A DNA stretch of 64,000 bases from Zantedeschia hybrid cultivar (lineage: Eukaryota; Streptophyta; Magnoliopsida; Alismatales; Araceae), in the NCBI GenBank assembly GCA_030544215.1, contig JARZZO010000003.1, positions 22,205,879 to 22,269,878 on the forward strand, in the 5' to 3' direction. A model generated the notes under the pieces. It searched no databases. It was given only the letters and a program-made list of their open reading frames with translations, and was not told the origin of the DNA. This document shows, in pieces, positions 1-10,749 of this stretch (position 1 is the first letter of the stretch; each line of letters begins with the position of its first letter). The position numbers and the translations under genes are program-made.

Positions 1-1347
1 CGACCAGATCTCAGATCCACCATGCGCGGAGAGAGACAGATCCACTCCGAGAAGGAGAGAGAGAGAGGAGAGAGAGAATCTAGGGAGTAAAAATTCGTCC
101 AACTAACTTTTTACCACTCCCCCTTGGCCCTCCTTATATAGAAATAAGGATAAGCACAAGAGTTAATCCTCGTGATTATCCAAGAGTTTGGCCTTGGATA
201 ATTCTCCATTAAATCTTCATGTTTATCCTGCAGCTTTTCACAAAAACCCAGATAAGCATGAAATTTAACATCTCTCACCGTCTGACGAGAACTCTTATGT
301 GTGTGACCCTCCAGGCCCATATATCAGTCCGGTTGCAGGCCCATTAAACTTAGCACTGTTTCTTGAGTTTAATATTTATTAATTAACATTTAAACATCAC
401 ATGTTAAATGATTAATTTAATAAACAAGTGAATTATCATCTGATGATCAAATCACTTGGACTTCCGATCATGAACAGCACCAAACACTACCTCATGATCC
501 CAGAAGATATAAGGGATACTGTTCCCTTCAATTGAACCTTTCCGTCTGCAGATGCCGCACAGATATAATCCTTCACTCATGCAATGTCCTGATAACGCAA
601 GGGTATGGTTTTATAGTCAAACCCTCTATCGCATTATCCAGATGGATTCCAGTACACAGTTAATATCTAGAAAGACATCTCTTTCATTTGACCCTGGCCA
701 GGGATTTCTGTGTACACATCCATGGGACATTCTCTCTCCAGTCTTATACCAAGAGTGAGTGATCCCTTGTTGTTCACTCAATTACCTTCGCAAGCTTTCC
801 ACTGTATCTGAAAGACCGATTATGGTGGACTTAATGGTTAAAGTCCACGAGTCAGAGAATCAAGATACAATGGTCCACAAACAAGGTATCATTGGTGACT
901 CAGGTCTAAGGACCAACTGTGCTACTGCAACGATTGAATTCCCTGGTTGACTAATAGGTATAATTACCATCCAGGAATTCTTATTTGGGTCTGTTCAGTG
1001 AACTCATTCCCTAATGAGAACCCACTTGTTTGTCTTAGTGTCACCACACGAGTGAATGTGAGATCATTCACCCTCATCACATGAGCAGACATAACTTGTG
1101 TCGATCTTATCGGATATTTAATGTCCATCTCAAATATCCTATGATCGAGAACTGTTTAAGACAATTGCCTTAGGATATTGATCTCACTATCATGATCTCA
1201 TCATGATTCAATATCCCATACATTTGTCTATGGACCTTCATTACGATAGTCGTTTGCGAGAACTATTAAATGAAGTAATAAATGCCTTTATTAATAATCT
1301 GAACTAGAATGTACAATGATTGGCTATGAGGCCACCCAATTCTAACA
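1..1347 (-). mobile_element. C1: Ty1/copia LTR, cut by window edge
   Basis: Read on the minus strand this begins TGTTAGAATTGGG at 1347 and runs off the left edge. It matches the C3 3' LTR (44691-45101) and C2 (39956-41618) through shared blocks such as the GATGAGGGTGA segment. It contains a TATA box and a CT-rich start region near the edge. No coding capacity is seen; short open frames here are incidental. The right flank (from 1348) is integrase of E1, so the copia element inserted there. The window does not show whether an internal region follows to the left or whether this is a solo LTR. Confidence 0.85.
133..141 (-). promoter_or_regulatory. TATA box of copia LTR C1
   Basis: On the minus strand the sequence reads CTATATAAGG. 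It is followed about 60-90 bases downstream by a CT-dinucleotide-rich stretch (plus strand 40-85, GA-rich). This is the usual order of core promoter and start region in a plant LTR. Transcription would run leftward out of the window. Confidence 0.6.
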
Positions 1348-1761
1348 CGTGCCGTGCTGGGCCTCTTCCCGTTCTTGCTCGAATTGAGGAAGATTACCAG
1401 CCAGCCTTGCCGTTCAGTCGTGCGGGAGTGCACGATGCGTTTCGTGTTTCGTTGCAGAGGAGTGTTCTGGATCCGCCCCAGGTGTTAGAACTTTCAGGAC
1501 TTGAGGTCGCCGATGACTTGTCCTTTCCAGAGTGTCTAGTGCGTTTTGAGAATCACTAGTAACAGGTCCTCCGGAACAAGGTTGCATATGTGGACTGAGT
1601 ATTTTGACAGTGTCGCTCCGGGAGCGAGGCGACCTGGGGGCGTGTGATTGAGATGCTGGGAAGCAGTTCCCTATCCTTTTTGGTAAGTCCCCATGCGAGT
1701 TGGCAGTGGAGGCGTTTTCGCCCTCGTTACTTGTAGTAGACAATTTCGGGGACGAAATTCT
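1348..1761 (+). pseudogene. E1 integrase C-terminus / chromodomain remnant
   Basis: The frame 1350-1559 encodes the end of a Ty3/gypsy integrase: GPLPVLARIEEDYQPALPF, then AGVHDAFRVSL, then the ELSGLEVADDLSFPE segment. It matches E2 residue for residue over most of this stretch. It stops at 1557-1559. Beyond that, a decayed counterpart of the chromodomain-like tail (VLRNKV... then GSEATW) continues with further stops. Upstream coding sequence is lost because C1 inserted at 1347/1348. The tail type and the LTR point to a Tekay/Del chromovirus. Non-functional. Confidence 0.8.
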
Positions 1762-1777
1762 TTTAAGTGGGGGAGAA
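1762..1777 (+). other. E1 polypurine tract
   Basis: TTTAAGTGGGGGAGAA lies directly before the LTR start TGTAAGGACTGAG. It is preceded by the GGGGACGAAATTC block typical of Tekay/Del-type elements. It would prime plus-strand DNA synthesis. Confidence 0.85.
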
Positions 1778-1866
1778 TGTAAGGACTGAGATTTCGGGTT
1801 CGGTTTTCGGGTCGGTTTCGGGCCGGATCCCCTGGGTCGGACCTTGCGGGGTCTGGAGAATTTCTT

Positions 1867-2169
1867 CTGAATGACGTCTACACATCACGACGCCTTTCAA
1901 ACGGCGTCTTGATAGGTGGACGCCATTTAGGCGACTTGCTGTTGTGCCACGTGGGCGGGTTTCGGGCCGCGAGAGTACGGCCCCTGTCTTGTCGTCTGAA
2001 CGGCGTCCATGATGGACGACGCGATTCAAACTGCCACCCTGCGATGTCAGTGTACGGTGCCTGACATGTCAGCTGAACGGCGTCCATGGTGGTCGACGCG
2101 TTTCAGACAGCTGTCAGTACGGCCCGTCCTGTCATCTGATAGGCGTCCTTCTCGCTCGACGCGTTTTAG
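1867..2169 (+). repeat. Palindrome array, E1 LTR, upstream of CT tract
   Basis: About four palindromic units of the form TRAANGGCGTC, 8-10 variable bases, GACGCCNTTYA. Two are fused near 1867-1935 into a roughly 65-base imperfect palindrome. The array ends about 20 bases before the CT-rich tract. Confidence 0.8.
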
Positions 2170-2718
2170 GTAGTTTCTGATGACCCCCGCGAGCCCTCCT
2201 TTCTTTCCCTCATTTTCTCACCTCTCGCTCTCTCTCCTCTCCCTCTCCGCCTCCTCCGATCCCACTCTTCCCCTTTCCCTTCCTCTTCTTCCTCTTCCAC
2301 CACTCCAACGCCTCCCTACCTCTCACCTCTGCCACCACCACTTCCTTCGCGGCGTTCCATTCTCCGGACGGCGGCCGACGTCCCGGCAGAGTGGCGACGT
2401 TCTCGGGGGTACCGGCGGCGGTCTGCGGCGCGGCGGTTGGGCGACACGGAGCCAGGAGGAGTTCAAGTATCCGGTAGGGGGACGAACCTTGTATGTGTTG
2501 CTCGTGCTTTCCTAGGCGTGTTTTGAGGTATTTTGGGCTAGATTGAGCATGTTTAGGGGGGTGTTCTTGTGGGTATGGCCGTGTTCCTGTATGTGGTTTT
2601 GTAGTAGGTTTGTGGGGGGTGAACTTCTCTTTCTCCCCTTCTGTTTTGGAGGCTTTTCGGGGCAATTGGGGTTAAGGGAGAAACCCTCGGTTCGAACCAG
2701 GGAACCAGGTTTCTGACG

Positions 2719-3195
2719 CTAAACGGCGTCGTGCCTGGTCGACGCCTTTCAAAAGGACGTCAAGGCAGTACGACGCGTTTTAGGGCAGAAACCTCCCCGT
2801 TTGAGGTTTCACGAGTTAGGGGTTCTGGTGCTAAATGACGTCATGGATGGACGACGCCTTTCAAAAGGACGTCGGGCCATCATGATGCCATTTAGGCAGG
2901 AAATCACCCCGACTGAGGGTCCGTCAACTCGGGATTATGGAACTAAAAGACGTCATGGGTGGACGACGCGATTTGAATAGCGTCGGGTAACCATGACGCC
3001 TTTTAAGGAAGAAATCCCCTGGGTAATGTTTTCCTGAAATTCTGGATTTATCAGCTGAATGGCGTCGGAGGATGTCGACGCCTTTCAAAAGGCGACTGCT
3101 GGTATCGACGCCTTTTAGGCCAGATTCCCGTGGCCTCTGTTTTATGAACCAGTTAGGGAACTTGGATGGCGTCGGCCTTGGGCGACGCGATTCAA
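2719..3195 (+). repeat. Palindrome array, E1 LTR, downstream of CT tract
   Basis: Several double units sit near 2719-2786, 2823-2896, 2941-3006, 3056-3118 and 3165-3195. Each has a CTAAA(C/T)GGCGTC-type outer arm, an inner CGCCTTTCAAAAGG(A/C)GTC-type junction, and a complementary outer arm ending TTTTAG or ATTTAG. If transcription starts at the CT tract, these units lie in the transcript. Confidence 0.8.
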
Positions 3196-4296
3196 GGCAG
3201 AACAACACTAATTCATGCCAGTAAAATGTACATACTGCTAGATAGTTGGTTAGTGCATGCTCTAGTATACTTGGTTTCTTTATGATCGGATGGCACTGCG
3301 TTGTGTGTAGTGCGATCGCGGGCTTTTCACGTGACCGGATCGTACTGTGCCGGGTTTTGGTGTTTTGAGTTACTGTGGACCTGGAGTGACATTGTAGCGC
3401 TTTATCACCCTGTGCTGGTGGGGGCGTGAGCACAGCGCCGGTGGGGGCGTGGGCGGGGTGACGCCTAGTGAGAGAGGGTCACCTGGTGAACCCCGGGGTC
3501 AGCTAGTACCGGTGTCGGAGTGGTACATTCGGAGAGTCACTCATGCTGAGGGAAGGAGTAACCACCTGAGCCAGTTGGGCCGGAGTAGCTAGCGTGCTAT
3601 CCGAGGGGTTACTGTTTGGTCTCAGCGGGTCGGTGTTTCCTACTTGTGCTTGTGTGGACGGTGTTTCCCACTTACGGCTGTGTGGTTGGTGTTTCCTACT
3701 TCCGGAGGAGTGGTTGACGTGTTTTGCCGAGACGGGAGTTGTAGGCTCCTTGATAGAATGATTTTAGAAATATGCATGTTACATTCCGAAGGCACATGAT
3801 TCATATCGAGATTTTAGGAGTAGCGTGTTACAGCTTTACTTGCTTTATTACCTGTATCTTTGCTACTGCACTTGTGGGTGTGTGTGTGGGAGGCGAGGGA
3901 TCGGATGATCCCTACTGAGCCCAATTTTGGTGTGGCTCACTCCCTGCGTTTTCAGGTGTAGACCTTGTGGCGTGTGGCGGCGCGTGGTGTTCTCCTTGGT
4001 GTGCGGACCAGCAGCTATCTCAGTTCCCGGGGTATGCCCCGATGTTGTTGTACTTTATTTCTGCCTGTACTTAATTAATTTGTTGGACATGTAATTATTG
4101 TTGGACTGTGTACGGACATTGTTACTTTACTTCCTGCGCACTGTACCCCTTGTAGTCCGTGTGAATGTTATATTTAATCTTGTTTAACGCTTACTCCTCC
4201 AGATGTGCAAATAAGATCCTGGTATGAACCTACAGTTAATGGGCCGACATCCATTTAGTGACCGGGTCTCCGGTCATAGGATGGCGGGTCATTACA

Positions 4297-4470
4297 GAAG
4301 CGGTTTTTGTTAGAATAGGGTTATGTTGTGAATGGCGACCAGGGACAACGACGTCTTTCATACGGCGGCTTCCTAGGACGACGCGTCTTAACTCGAATCA
4401 CCCCGTAGCCTGTCTCTGCTTCTGTCCCTAACAGGCGACTAGGGACAGCGACGCTTTTTAAAAGATGACG
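4297..4470 (+). repeat. E3 5' LTR, middle segment
   Basis: This aligns with 13349-13517 of E3's 3' LTR, sharing GAAGCGGTTT and CATACGGCGGCTTCC. It is bounded on the left by E1 and on the right by E2. It holds palindrome units from 4329 to 4470. Confidence 0.85.
4466..4470 (+). repeat. Target site duplication of E2, left
   Basis: TGACG lies immediately left of E2 and matches TGACG at 9235-9239. It is the core arm of a palindrome unit in the host LTR. Confidence 0.85.
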
Positions 4471-5513
4471 TGTAACGACCCGCCACCCTATAATCGGGGA
4501 TCCGATTATAAAATGGGTACCGAATCATTAATTTGGAACCAAACCAGGATCTAAGTAAGTCTGGGAAATAAATGATAAACTAAGCTAAACATTCACATCG
4601 CATTGAATTGAAAGGAAAATGTAGAAATTAAAAGTTATTACAATGCGATCGATACAACAAATAATTACATACTCCAACAGAAGAGAATTAATTAAACATA
4701 CAGGCCAGAAATAAAATAACAACTACATCGGGGCATACCCCGGAACAACAGCCGTCGGCGCTCAACACACAGCCGCACACTCCTCGCAAGGTCTGCCGGG
4801 AGTCCTCACCTGAAAACCGCACGGATGAGTCTCAAAGACAAGACTCAGTAGGGATCCTTCGATCCCCACTGCCCACGCACACACCCACAAGTGAAGAATA
4901 CAGCTGACGGTAAAGTAACAAGCATAGTGGTAATTACTATTCCTAGATCCCAATGCGAATCACATGCAATCGAAATGTATTAAACATGCATAATTCTAAA
5001 CCAGACGACTAGAGAACCCACAACCGCCATCTCGATAGAACACGCCAACCACACAAACAACAGTGGGAAAAACATCGACCCGCTGAGACCAAGCAGTAAC
5101 CCCTCGGATAGCACTCTCGCTACTCCGGCCCAACTGGCTCAGGTGGTTACTCCTTCCCTCAGCATGAGTGACACTCCGAAGGTACCACTCCCACACCGGT
5201 ACTAGCTGACCCCGGGGTTCACCAGGTGACCCTCTCTCACTAGGCGTCACCCCGCCCACGCCCCCACCGGCGCTATGCTGCACCCACACCAGCACAGGGT
5301 GATAAAGCGCTACAACTGTCACTCAAGGTCCATAGTAACACAAAATCCGGCACAGTACAATCCGGTCATGTGAAAAGCCCGCGATTGCACGACACACAAC
5401 GCAGTGCCATCCGGTCATGAAGAATCCATCATTATCGAGTGCACTAAAGCATGCATTAACCAACTATCTAGCAGTATGAACACATTTTACTGGCATGAAT
5501 TAGTGTAGTTCTG

Positions 5514-5880
5514 TCTTGAATCGCGTCGCCCAAGGTCGACGCCATTCAAGCTCCCTGTACTGGTTCATAAAACATCGTCCTCAGAATCTAGCCTAAAAGG
5601 CGTCGACACCAGCGGTCGCCTTTTGAAAGGCGTCAACATCCTCAGACGCCATTTAGCACAGAAATCCAAGATTTGCATAAAACATTAATCAGGGGATTTC
5701 TGCCTAAAAAGGCGTCATGGTTACCCGACGCTTTTACGAATCGCGTCGCCCAGCCATGACGTCTTTTAGTCCCAGAATTCCTGAACCGACAGAACCTCAG
5801 TAAAGTAGTTCCTGTCTAAAAGGCGTCATGACGGCCCGACGCCCTTCAAAAAGGCGTCGTCCATGCACGACGTCTTTCAA
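5514..5880 (-). repeat. Palindrome array, E2 LTR, distal
   Basis: Multiple GGCGTC/GACGCC palindrome units, including GAATCGCGTCGCC, GACGCCATTCAAG and several AAAAGGCGTC arms. On the minus strand this is the array downstream of the CT-rich tract. Confidence 0.8.
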
Positions 5881-6441
5881 CCCCAGGAACCAGATCTGTC
5901 ATGAGCCCGAGGGCTCCCCTTTTCATCCCCAAAAACCCCAAAATCACCCGAAACGGAGGAGAAAGAGAGGCAAACCCAAACATCAGGAATCCATAATCAT
6001 AGAAATCCCCCATTTCAACAAGAGGAGCTCTTAAACATGCTTGTTCTACCCCCAAAATCATAGATCTAAAACATGCTTCGAGAGGGAGAATCATGGTTTG
6101 AACATAGAACACTATGGGAATCGTCACCCTACCGGTTACTTGAACTCCTCCAAGCTTCAAGCCGTCCACCCGACTCGTCCCACGCCGCCGCCGGTACCGC
6201 CGTGGTCGTCCTTACTCCACCGTGACGTCGGCCGCCGTCCGGAGAGTAAAACGCCGCAGTGGAAGTGGAGGTGGTAGTGGTGGGAGCTAGATGGGTGATG
6301 GAGTGGAGGAAAGGATGAAGTGGTGGGAGGAAAAGAGGGAGGAGAAGGGGCTGCCGTCGGGTTCGCCGGAAGGGAGGAGAGAAAGAGAGGAGGAAGAAAA
6401 TGAGGGAAAGAAGGAGGGCTCGCGGGGTTAACCAGAGACTG

Positions 6442-6728
6442 GCTAAAACGCGTCGACATGGACAGATGCCTATCAGGTGACGTGACGGCCGCTCTGACAG
6501 GACTTTGAAATGCGTCGTTCTACACAGACGCCGTTCAGGAGACATGTCAGGGCCGTACTCTGACAATTCCAGAGTCGCAGTCTGAAAGGCGTCGTCCCAT
6601 GCGGACGCCGTTCAGACGACACAACAGGGTCGTACTCTCGCGACCCAAAGCCAGCCCACGTGGCAGAACCTAAAACGCGTCTGCAACGGTGGACGCCATT
6701 TAAACCGCGTCGAGCCGGCTCGACGCGA
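6442..6728 (-). repeat. Palindrome array, E2 LTR, proximal
   Basis: Units with AAAACGCGTCGAC, GACGCCGTTCAG and CGCGTCGAGCCGGCTCGACGCG. The last, near 6705-6727, is a near-perfect palindrome. On the minus strand this lies upstream of the CT-rich tract. Confidence 0.8.
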
Positions 6729-6812
6729 AACCTCACAGAGTCTCTGCCCCACTGGAGCCTGAACTACAGGGTCCGACCCCGAAAATCGGATCCGTAAGCC
6801 TCAGTCCTTACA

Positions 6813-6830
6813 TTCTCCACCCCTTAAAAG
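6813..6830 (-). other. E2 polypurine tract
   Basis: The minus strand reads CTTTTAAGGGGTGGAGAA immediately before the LTR start at 6812. Confidence 0.8.
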
Positions 6831-6900
6831 AATTTCGCGCCCGAAATTGCCTGCTAGAATTATCAGGTCAAAACATAGAGATACAAGCTCACAAGATAAC

Positions 6901-7572
6901 TTACGAGAAAAGGTAAGGAAACTGCTCCCGCATCTCGTCCTTACGCTCCAAGGTTGCCTCGCCCCCGGAGTGGTACTGCCAAATTACCTTAACCAAAGGC
7001 ACAACCTTGTTCCGCAGGACCTGTTCTCTGCGATCCTCAATACGAACTGGAAACTCTGGAAAGGACAGGTCCTCAGCGACCTCCAACTCTGAAAAATCTA
7101 AAACGTGGGACGGATCCTGAACATACTTTCTCAGCAAGGAAACATGGAACACATCGTGCACCCCTGCAAGACTGGGCGGCAAGGCCAGCTGATACGCGGT
7201 TTCCCCAATTCGAGCAAGAATGGGAAAAGGTCCAATATATCGCGGACTCAGCTTGCCTCGCTTCCCGAATCTCATCACACCCTTGGAGGGTGAGACTCGG
7301 AGAAACACGTGGTCCCCAACCTCAAACTCAAGCGGTCTCCGTCGGACGTCAGCATAACTCTTCTGCCTACTCTGAGCTGCGGTCAACCTCTGCCGAACTA
7401 TCCTGGCAATCTCAGTACACTGCTGTACTAACTCTGGTCCCGCTATCTGTCTTTCACCAATCTCGGACCAACACACCGGAGATCGATACGGTCGCCCATA
7501 CAAAGCCTCGTAAGGCGCCATGCCTATACTGGAATGGTAACTGTTGTTGTAGGCAAACTCCACTGTAGACAA
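6901..7572 (-). pseudogene. E2 integrase C-terminal part with chromodomain-like tail
   Basis: The 223-residue frame opens with the integrase region VEFAYNNSYHSSIGMAPYEA, then the GPFPILARIGE segment, and ends with VLRNKVVPLVKVIWQY and LERKDEMREQFPYLF. The last part resembles the chromodomain-type tail of Tekay/Del elements, which in chromoviruses is thought to direct integration to particular chromatin. It is out of frame with the upstream integrase core, so one small frameshift lies near 7573-7600. The stop is followed after about 70 bases by the polypurine tract. Part of a broken pol. Confidence 0.85.
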
Positions 7573-7649
7573 ATGTTGCTCTCAGAACCTCCCCAGTCTA
7601 AGCAACATGCCCTGAGCATATCCTCCAGAGTCTGAATGGTCCTCTCCGA

Positions 7650-8240
7650 CTACCCATCAGTCTCGGGATGGTAGGCCGAACTGAAAGCCAACTGAGTGCC
7701 CAAGGCCTTCTGAAAACTCTTCCAGAACCTGGAAGTAAACCTCGGATTTCGGTCTGATACGATGGACAAAGGTACCCCGTGCAGAGAGATGATCCGGTCT
7801 ACAAACAACTTAGCCAGCTTACCGACTGACCAATCCTTCCTAATAGCCAGGAAGTGTGCTGACTTGGTCAGCTGATCAACAATAACCCAGATAGCGTCTT
7901 TCCTGCCAGGGGATGCAGGTAATCCCATCACAAAGTCCATAGTCACGTGCTCCCATTTCCATTCTGGAATCGGCAAGGGCTGCAACAACCCTCCAGGTCT
8001 CTGATGCTCGGCTTTAACCTGCTGACAAGTCATGCATCTTGCCACATACTCAGCCACATCTTTCTTCATACCAGGCCACCAGAAGTGCCTCCTCAAACAA
8101 TGATACATCTTGGTTGTCCCGGGATGCACTGCATATCTAGAACGGTGCGCCTCATCAAGTACGCACCTGCGCACGTCCTCCTCGGTCGGAACATAAAGTC
8201 TACCTCTGAACCTAACAGTACCGTCATCCCACAGCTCCAC
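7650..8240 (-). pseudogene. E2 integrase zinc finger and catalytic core
   Basis: The 196-residue segment carries the H2C2 zinc finger (histidines near HRSRYAVHPG, cysteines in ARCMTCQQ) and the catalytic aspartates in MDFVMGLP and VSDRNPRF. The usual SDRDPRF reads SDRNPRF, changing the non-catalytic second D. The frame ends in TAG exactly where the family has glutamine just before SER, whose glutamate is the third catalytic residue. It shares its frame with the RT/RNase H segment and is separated from it by one TAA near 8244. Broken by nonsense changes and a downstream frameshift. Confidence 0.85.
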
Positions 8241-8243
8241 CTC

Positions 8244-9158
8244 TTACCTCTGGAGAATCTGTGGTAACTCAGCATCTGCCCTCTGAGCCTCAATCACAGC
8301 ATGATACACTGCTGGTCTCACAGTCAAGCTGACCAACACGGCTCTATCATCTTCACGTGGAACCCTAAAGGAAGATTCCACAACCTGCTCGAACAATTTC
8401 CATTCTTGAATCATAAGGTATGACATGACCGTCTTCCGACTCAAGGCGTCTGCCACTACATTCGCCTTGTCCGGATGATAAAAAAGCTCAAAGTCATAAT
8501 CCTTAATGAACTCCATCCACCTTCGCTGTCTCAAATTCAGGTCTCTCTGAGTGAACACATACTTCAGGCTCTTGTGATCAGTAAAAACCTGAAATTTCTC
8601 ACTATACAAGTAATGTCTCCAAATCTTAAGTGCAAATACCACAGCTGCCAGTTCTAAATCATGGGTAGGATAGTTCTCTTCATGCTTCTTCAGCTGTCGA
8701 GAAGCATAAGCCACTACCCTGCCATGATGCATTAGAACAGCGCCCAAACCTCGACGGGACGCGTCTGAGTAAACCACAAACCCACCTGACCCAGATGGAA
8801 GCACCAGCATTGGGGCTGACGTGAGGCGAGTTTTTAACTCAACGAAACTCCGCTCACACTCTTCGATCCATACAAAACGAACTCCCTTTCGAGTCAACCT
8901 CGACAAGGGGGCCGCTATCGAAGAAAACCTCTGAATAAACCGCCTGTAATAACCTGCTAGCCCTAAAAAGCTTCTGATCTCAATCACTGAAGTTGGCCTG
9001 CTCCAATCCATCACTGCCTCGATCTTGGCTGGATCCACTGCAATGCCCTCACTAGAAATGACATGCCCAAGGAAGTGAACCTTGTCTAGCCAGAATTCAC
9101 ACTTGCTAAACTTGGCGTAGAGTTGGTGCTCTCTCAGGACCTGCAACACCAACCTCAC
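8244..9158 (-). pseudogene. E2 reverse transcriptase end and RNase H
   Basis: Of its 304 residues, the first ~110 are the RT palm end and thumb (YAKFSKCEFWL, FLGHVISSEGI, FLGLAGYYRRFI). The YVDD active site is missing upstream. RNase H follows with VVYSDASRRGLGAVL, the ENYPTHDLELAAVVFALK segment, FTDHKSLKYV and VVADALSRK, so its four acidic residues look present. The start is artificial: coding sequence is fused at 9151-9156 to the first 84 bases of the LTR. The segment ends at a TAA. The element cannot make RT by itself. Confidence 0.88.
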
Positions 9159-9234
9159 AGAGTCTCTGCCCCACTGGAGCCTGAACTACAGGGTCCGACC
9201 CCGAAAACCGGATCCGTAAGCCTCAGTCCTTACA
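9151..9234 (-). repeat. E2 5' LTR remnant (84 bp)
   Basis: On the minus strand this repeats the first 84 bases of the E2 3' LTR (6729-6812) with about one difference, then passes into RT coding sequence. The join shares the short string TGAGGTT with both parents. Confidence 0.85.
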
Positions 9235-9239
9235 TGACG
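9235..9239 (+). repeat. Target site duplication of E2, right
   Basis: TGACG, matching 4466-4470. After it the E3 LTR resumes (ACTGGGCACGACGCC), as at 13518 in the 3' copy. Confidence 0.85.
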
Positions 9240-10735
9240 ACTGGGCACGACGCCTTTTAGGCCATATTCTGAGGCCGAGTTTATATGAACAAGTTTAGCG
9301 GGCTTGAATGACGTCGACCACAGGCGACTCGATTCAAGGCAGAATCACAATAACTCATGATATTAATATGTGTTTACACTGTTAGATAGTTCAATTAAAG
9401 TACATGATTTAAATCATAGATCGAGGCCAAGGATTTTGTATGATCGGGATCGCATCGTGTGTGCGTGTGGTTATACGATTATGGAGCTGGAACAATTGTG
9501 GTTTGCGTTTGTCACCTTGTGCCGATGTGGGAGGGCCATGGTGTCTGTGTGGCATTGTTGCCGTACCGGTGTGGGAGGGGTACATGTTGTGTTTTCACCT
9601 ATGGCTGGAGGAAGTAGAACCACCTAGAGCCAGTCGGGCCGGAGTAGCCAGTGCGCTATCCGAGGGGTTACTGTTTGGTCTCTGCGGGTCGGTGTTTTTC
9701 CTAGTTTGTCGTGGCAGCTTCCGACGTGTTTCTTACTGTAGAGCTGCGTGTGGTGCTGCTGGAGTTTTACCCTTTCCCCACTGGGCTTGATGTAACCTGA
9801 GATATCGAGGTTACGAGTGGTACCCTTCGCCTTTTGGTCTGCCGTGACCCGGGAGGTAAGGGTTACGGGTAGTCCCTATAGCTTCGGCATGAGGGGGGTT
9901 TCGCCGGTCCCCAGGGCCCTCTTGAAGTGCTGAGGCCTGGCGTTGAGGGAAGTCCAGTCGATAGGAAAGTAGGCTAGACTGCTTGTGTGCACACGTTACT
10001 GGGCGGTGGTGGTTCACTGGTCCCAGTTATTCCTAGTTTGATTCACTGCCTCACCCTACGGTGCCCGGAACACCGTAGGGGTGGATAGGCGTGAGTGTTG
10101 GTGGTGTTGTAAGGTGACGTTGTATGCCGTCGACAGTGTGGTTTTTTCGTTTAGCCAGATCCTTGGTTATGAATTATGGTATTGAGTTGGGCTACTTGAA
10201 CTGCTTAGAATTGTGCCTGTTGCATTACTAATACGTATGTTTCATATCAGGTTTTGGGAGCTGTGTTTACTGCTTTACTTAATTGCCTTCATTTTGTATT
10301 ATTTTACTTGTGGGTGTGTGAGTGGGAGGCGGGGATCGGATGATCCCTTCTGAGCCCAATTCTGGTGTGACTCACTCCTTGCGGTTTCAGGTGTGGACTT
10401 CTCGGTGAGTGGCGGCATGTGGTGTTCTTCTTGGTGTGCGGACCAGCAGCGATCTCAGTTCCGGGGTATGCCCCGATGTTGTTGTACTTTGCTTCGGCCT
10501 GTACTTATTTAATTCCTTGGACCATGTAATTATTGTTGGACTGTGTACGGACATTATTAATTTCCTTCATGCACACTTGTATTTTCCTTAAAGTCTGTGT
10601 GATTGTTATATTTAGCCTTGTTTAAAGCTTACTCCTCCAGACGTGTTGTATGAGATCTGGGTGTGAACCCGTAGATAATGATCCGATACCCATTTAGTAA
10701 TCGGGTTTCCGATTATAGGGTGGCGGGTCGTTACA
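9240..10735 (+). repeat. E3 5' LTR, distal segment
   Basis: Colinear with 13518-15015 of the 3' LTR and ends GGCGGGTCGTTACA directly before the primer binding site. It starts with the rest of a palindrome array (to 9338) and carries the conserved block GGGCCGGAGTAGCCAG near 9638. Open frames here are not genes. Confidence 0.9.
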
Positions 10736-10737
10736 GA

Positions 10738-10749
10738 TGGTATCAGAGC
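10738..10749 (+). other. E3 primer binding site
   Basis: TGGTATCAGAGC, two bases after the LTR end. It is complementary to the 3' end of initiator methionine tRNA, the usual primer of Tekay/Del-type and many other plant LTR elements. Confidence 0.9.

Larger units (their letters stand above)
1778..4296 (+). repeat. E1 3' LTR (Tekay-type)
   Basis: This complete LTR of about 2.5 kb starts TGTAAGGACTGAG after the polypurine tract and ends GGGTCATTACA. In order it holds a first palindrome array (1867-2169), a CT-rich tract (2190-2340), a GC-rich block (2350-2500), a second array (2719-3195), and a conserved distal part with the GGGCCGGAGTAGC block near 3570. The bases to the right (GAAGCGG) resume mid-LTR sequence of E3, matching E3's own 3' LTR near 13349. 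E1 therefore inserted into E3. Its 5' half is outside the window. Confidence 0.9.
4471..6812 (-). repeat. E2 3' LTR
   Basis: Read on the minus strand it starts TGTAAGGACTGAGGC at 6812 and ends CGGGTCGTTACA at 4471, about 2.34 kb. It has the same internal order as E1: palindrome array, CT-rich tract (plus strand 6300-6425 is GA-rich), GC-rich block (about 6157-6290), second array, then the conserved distal block. Confidence 0.9.
4471..9234 (-). mobile_element. E2: Tekay-type chromovirus, 5'-deleted
   Basis: Minus-strand element flanked by TGACG duplications. It has a full 3' LTR (4471-6812), a polypurine tract, and pol from the late RT domain to a chromodomain-like tail. At its 5' end only the first 84 bases of the LTR remain (9151-9234). 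The primer binding site, gag, protease and most of RT are missing. Because both outer ends and the duplication are intact, the internal loss happened before integration or as a clean internal deletion afterwards. Confidence 0.9.

Noticed and set aside
2210..2665. 151-codon minus-strand open frame in the E1 LTR
   Set aside because: Antisense over a CT-rich tract; lysine/glutamate-rich composition follows from the tract. No counterpart domain.
2690..2705. GGTTCGAACCA resembling a tRNA gene B box
   Set aside because: No A box or cloverleaf around it; the matching position in E7 reads GGTTCGACCCG.
1867..3195. CRISPR-like pattern of repeats and variable spacers
   Set aside because: Plant nuclear DNA; spacers are only 8-10 bases and the repeats are palindromic arms in LTRs. 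No cas genes.
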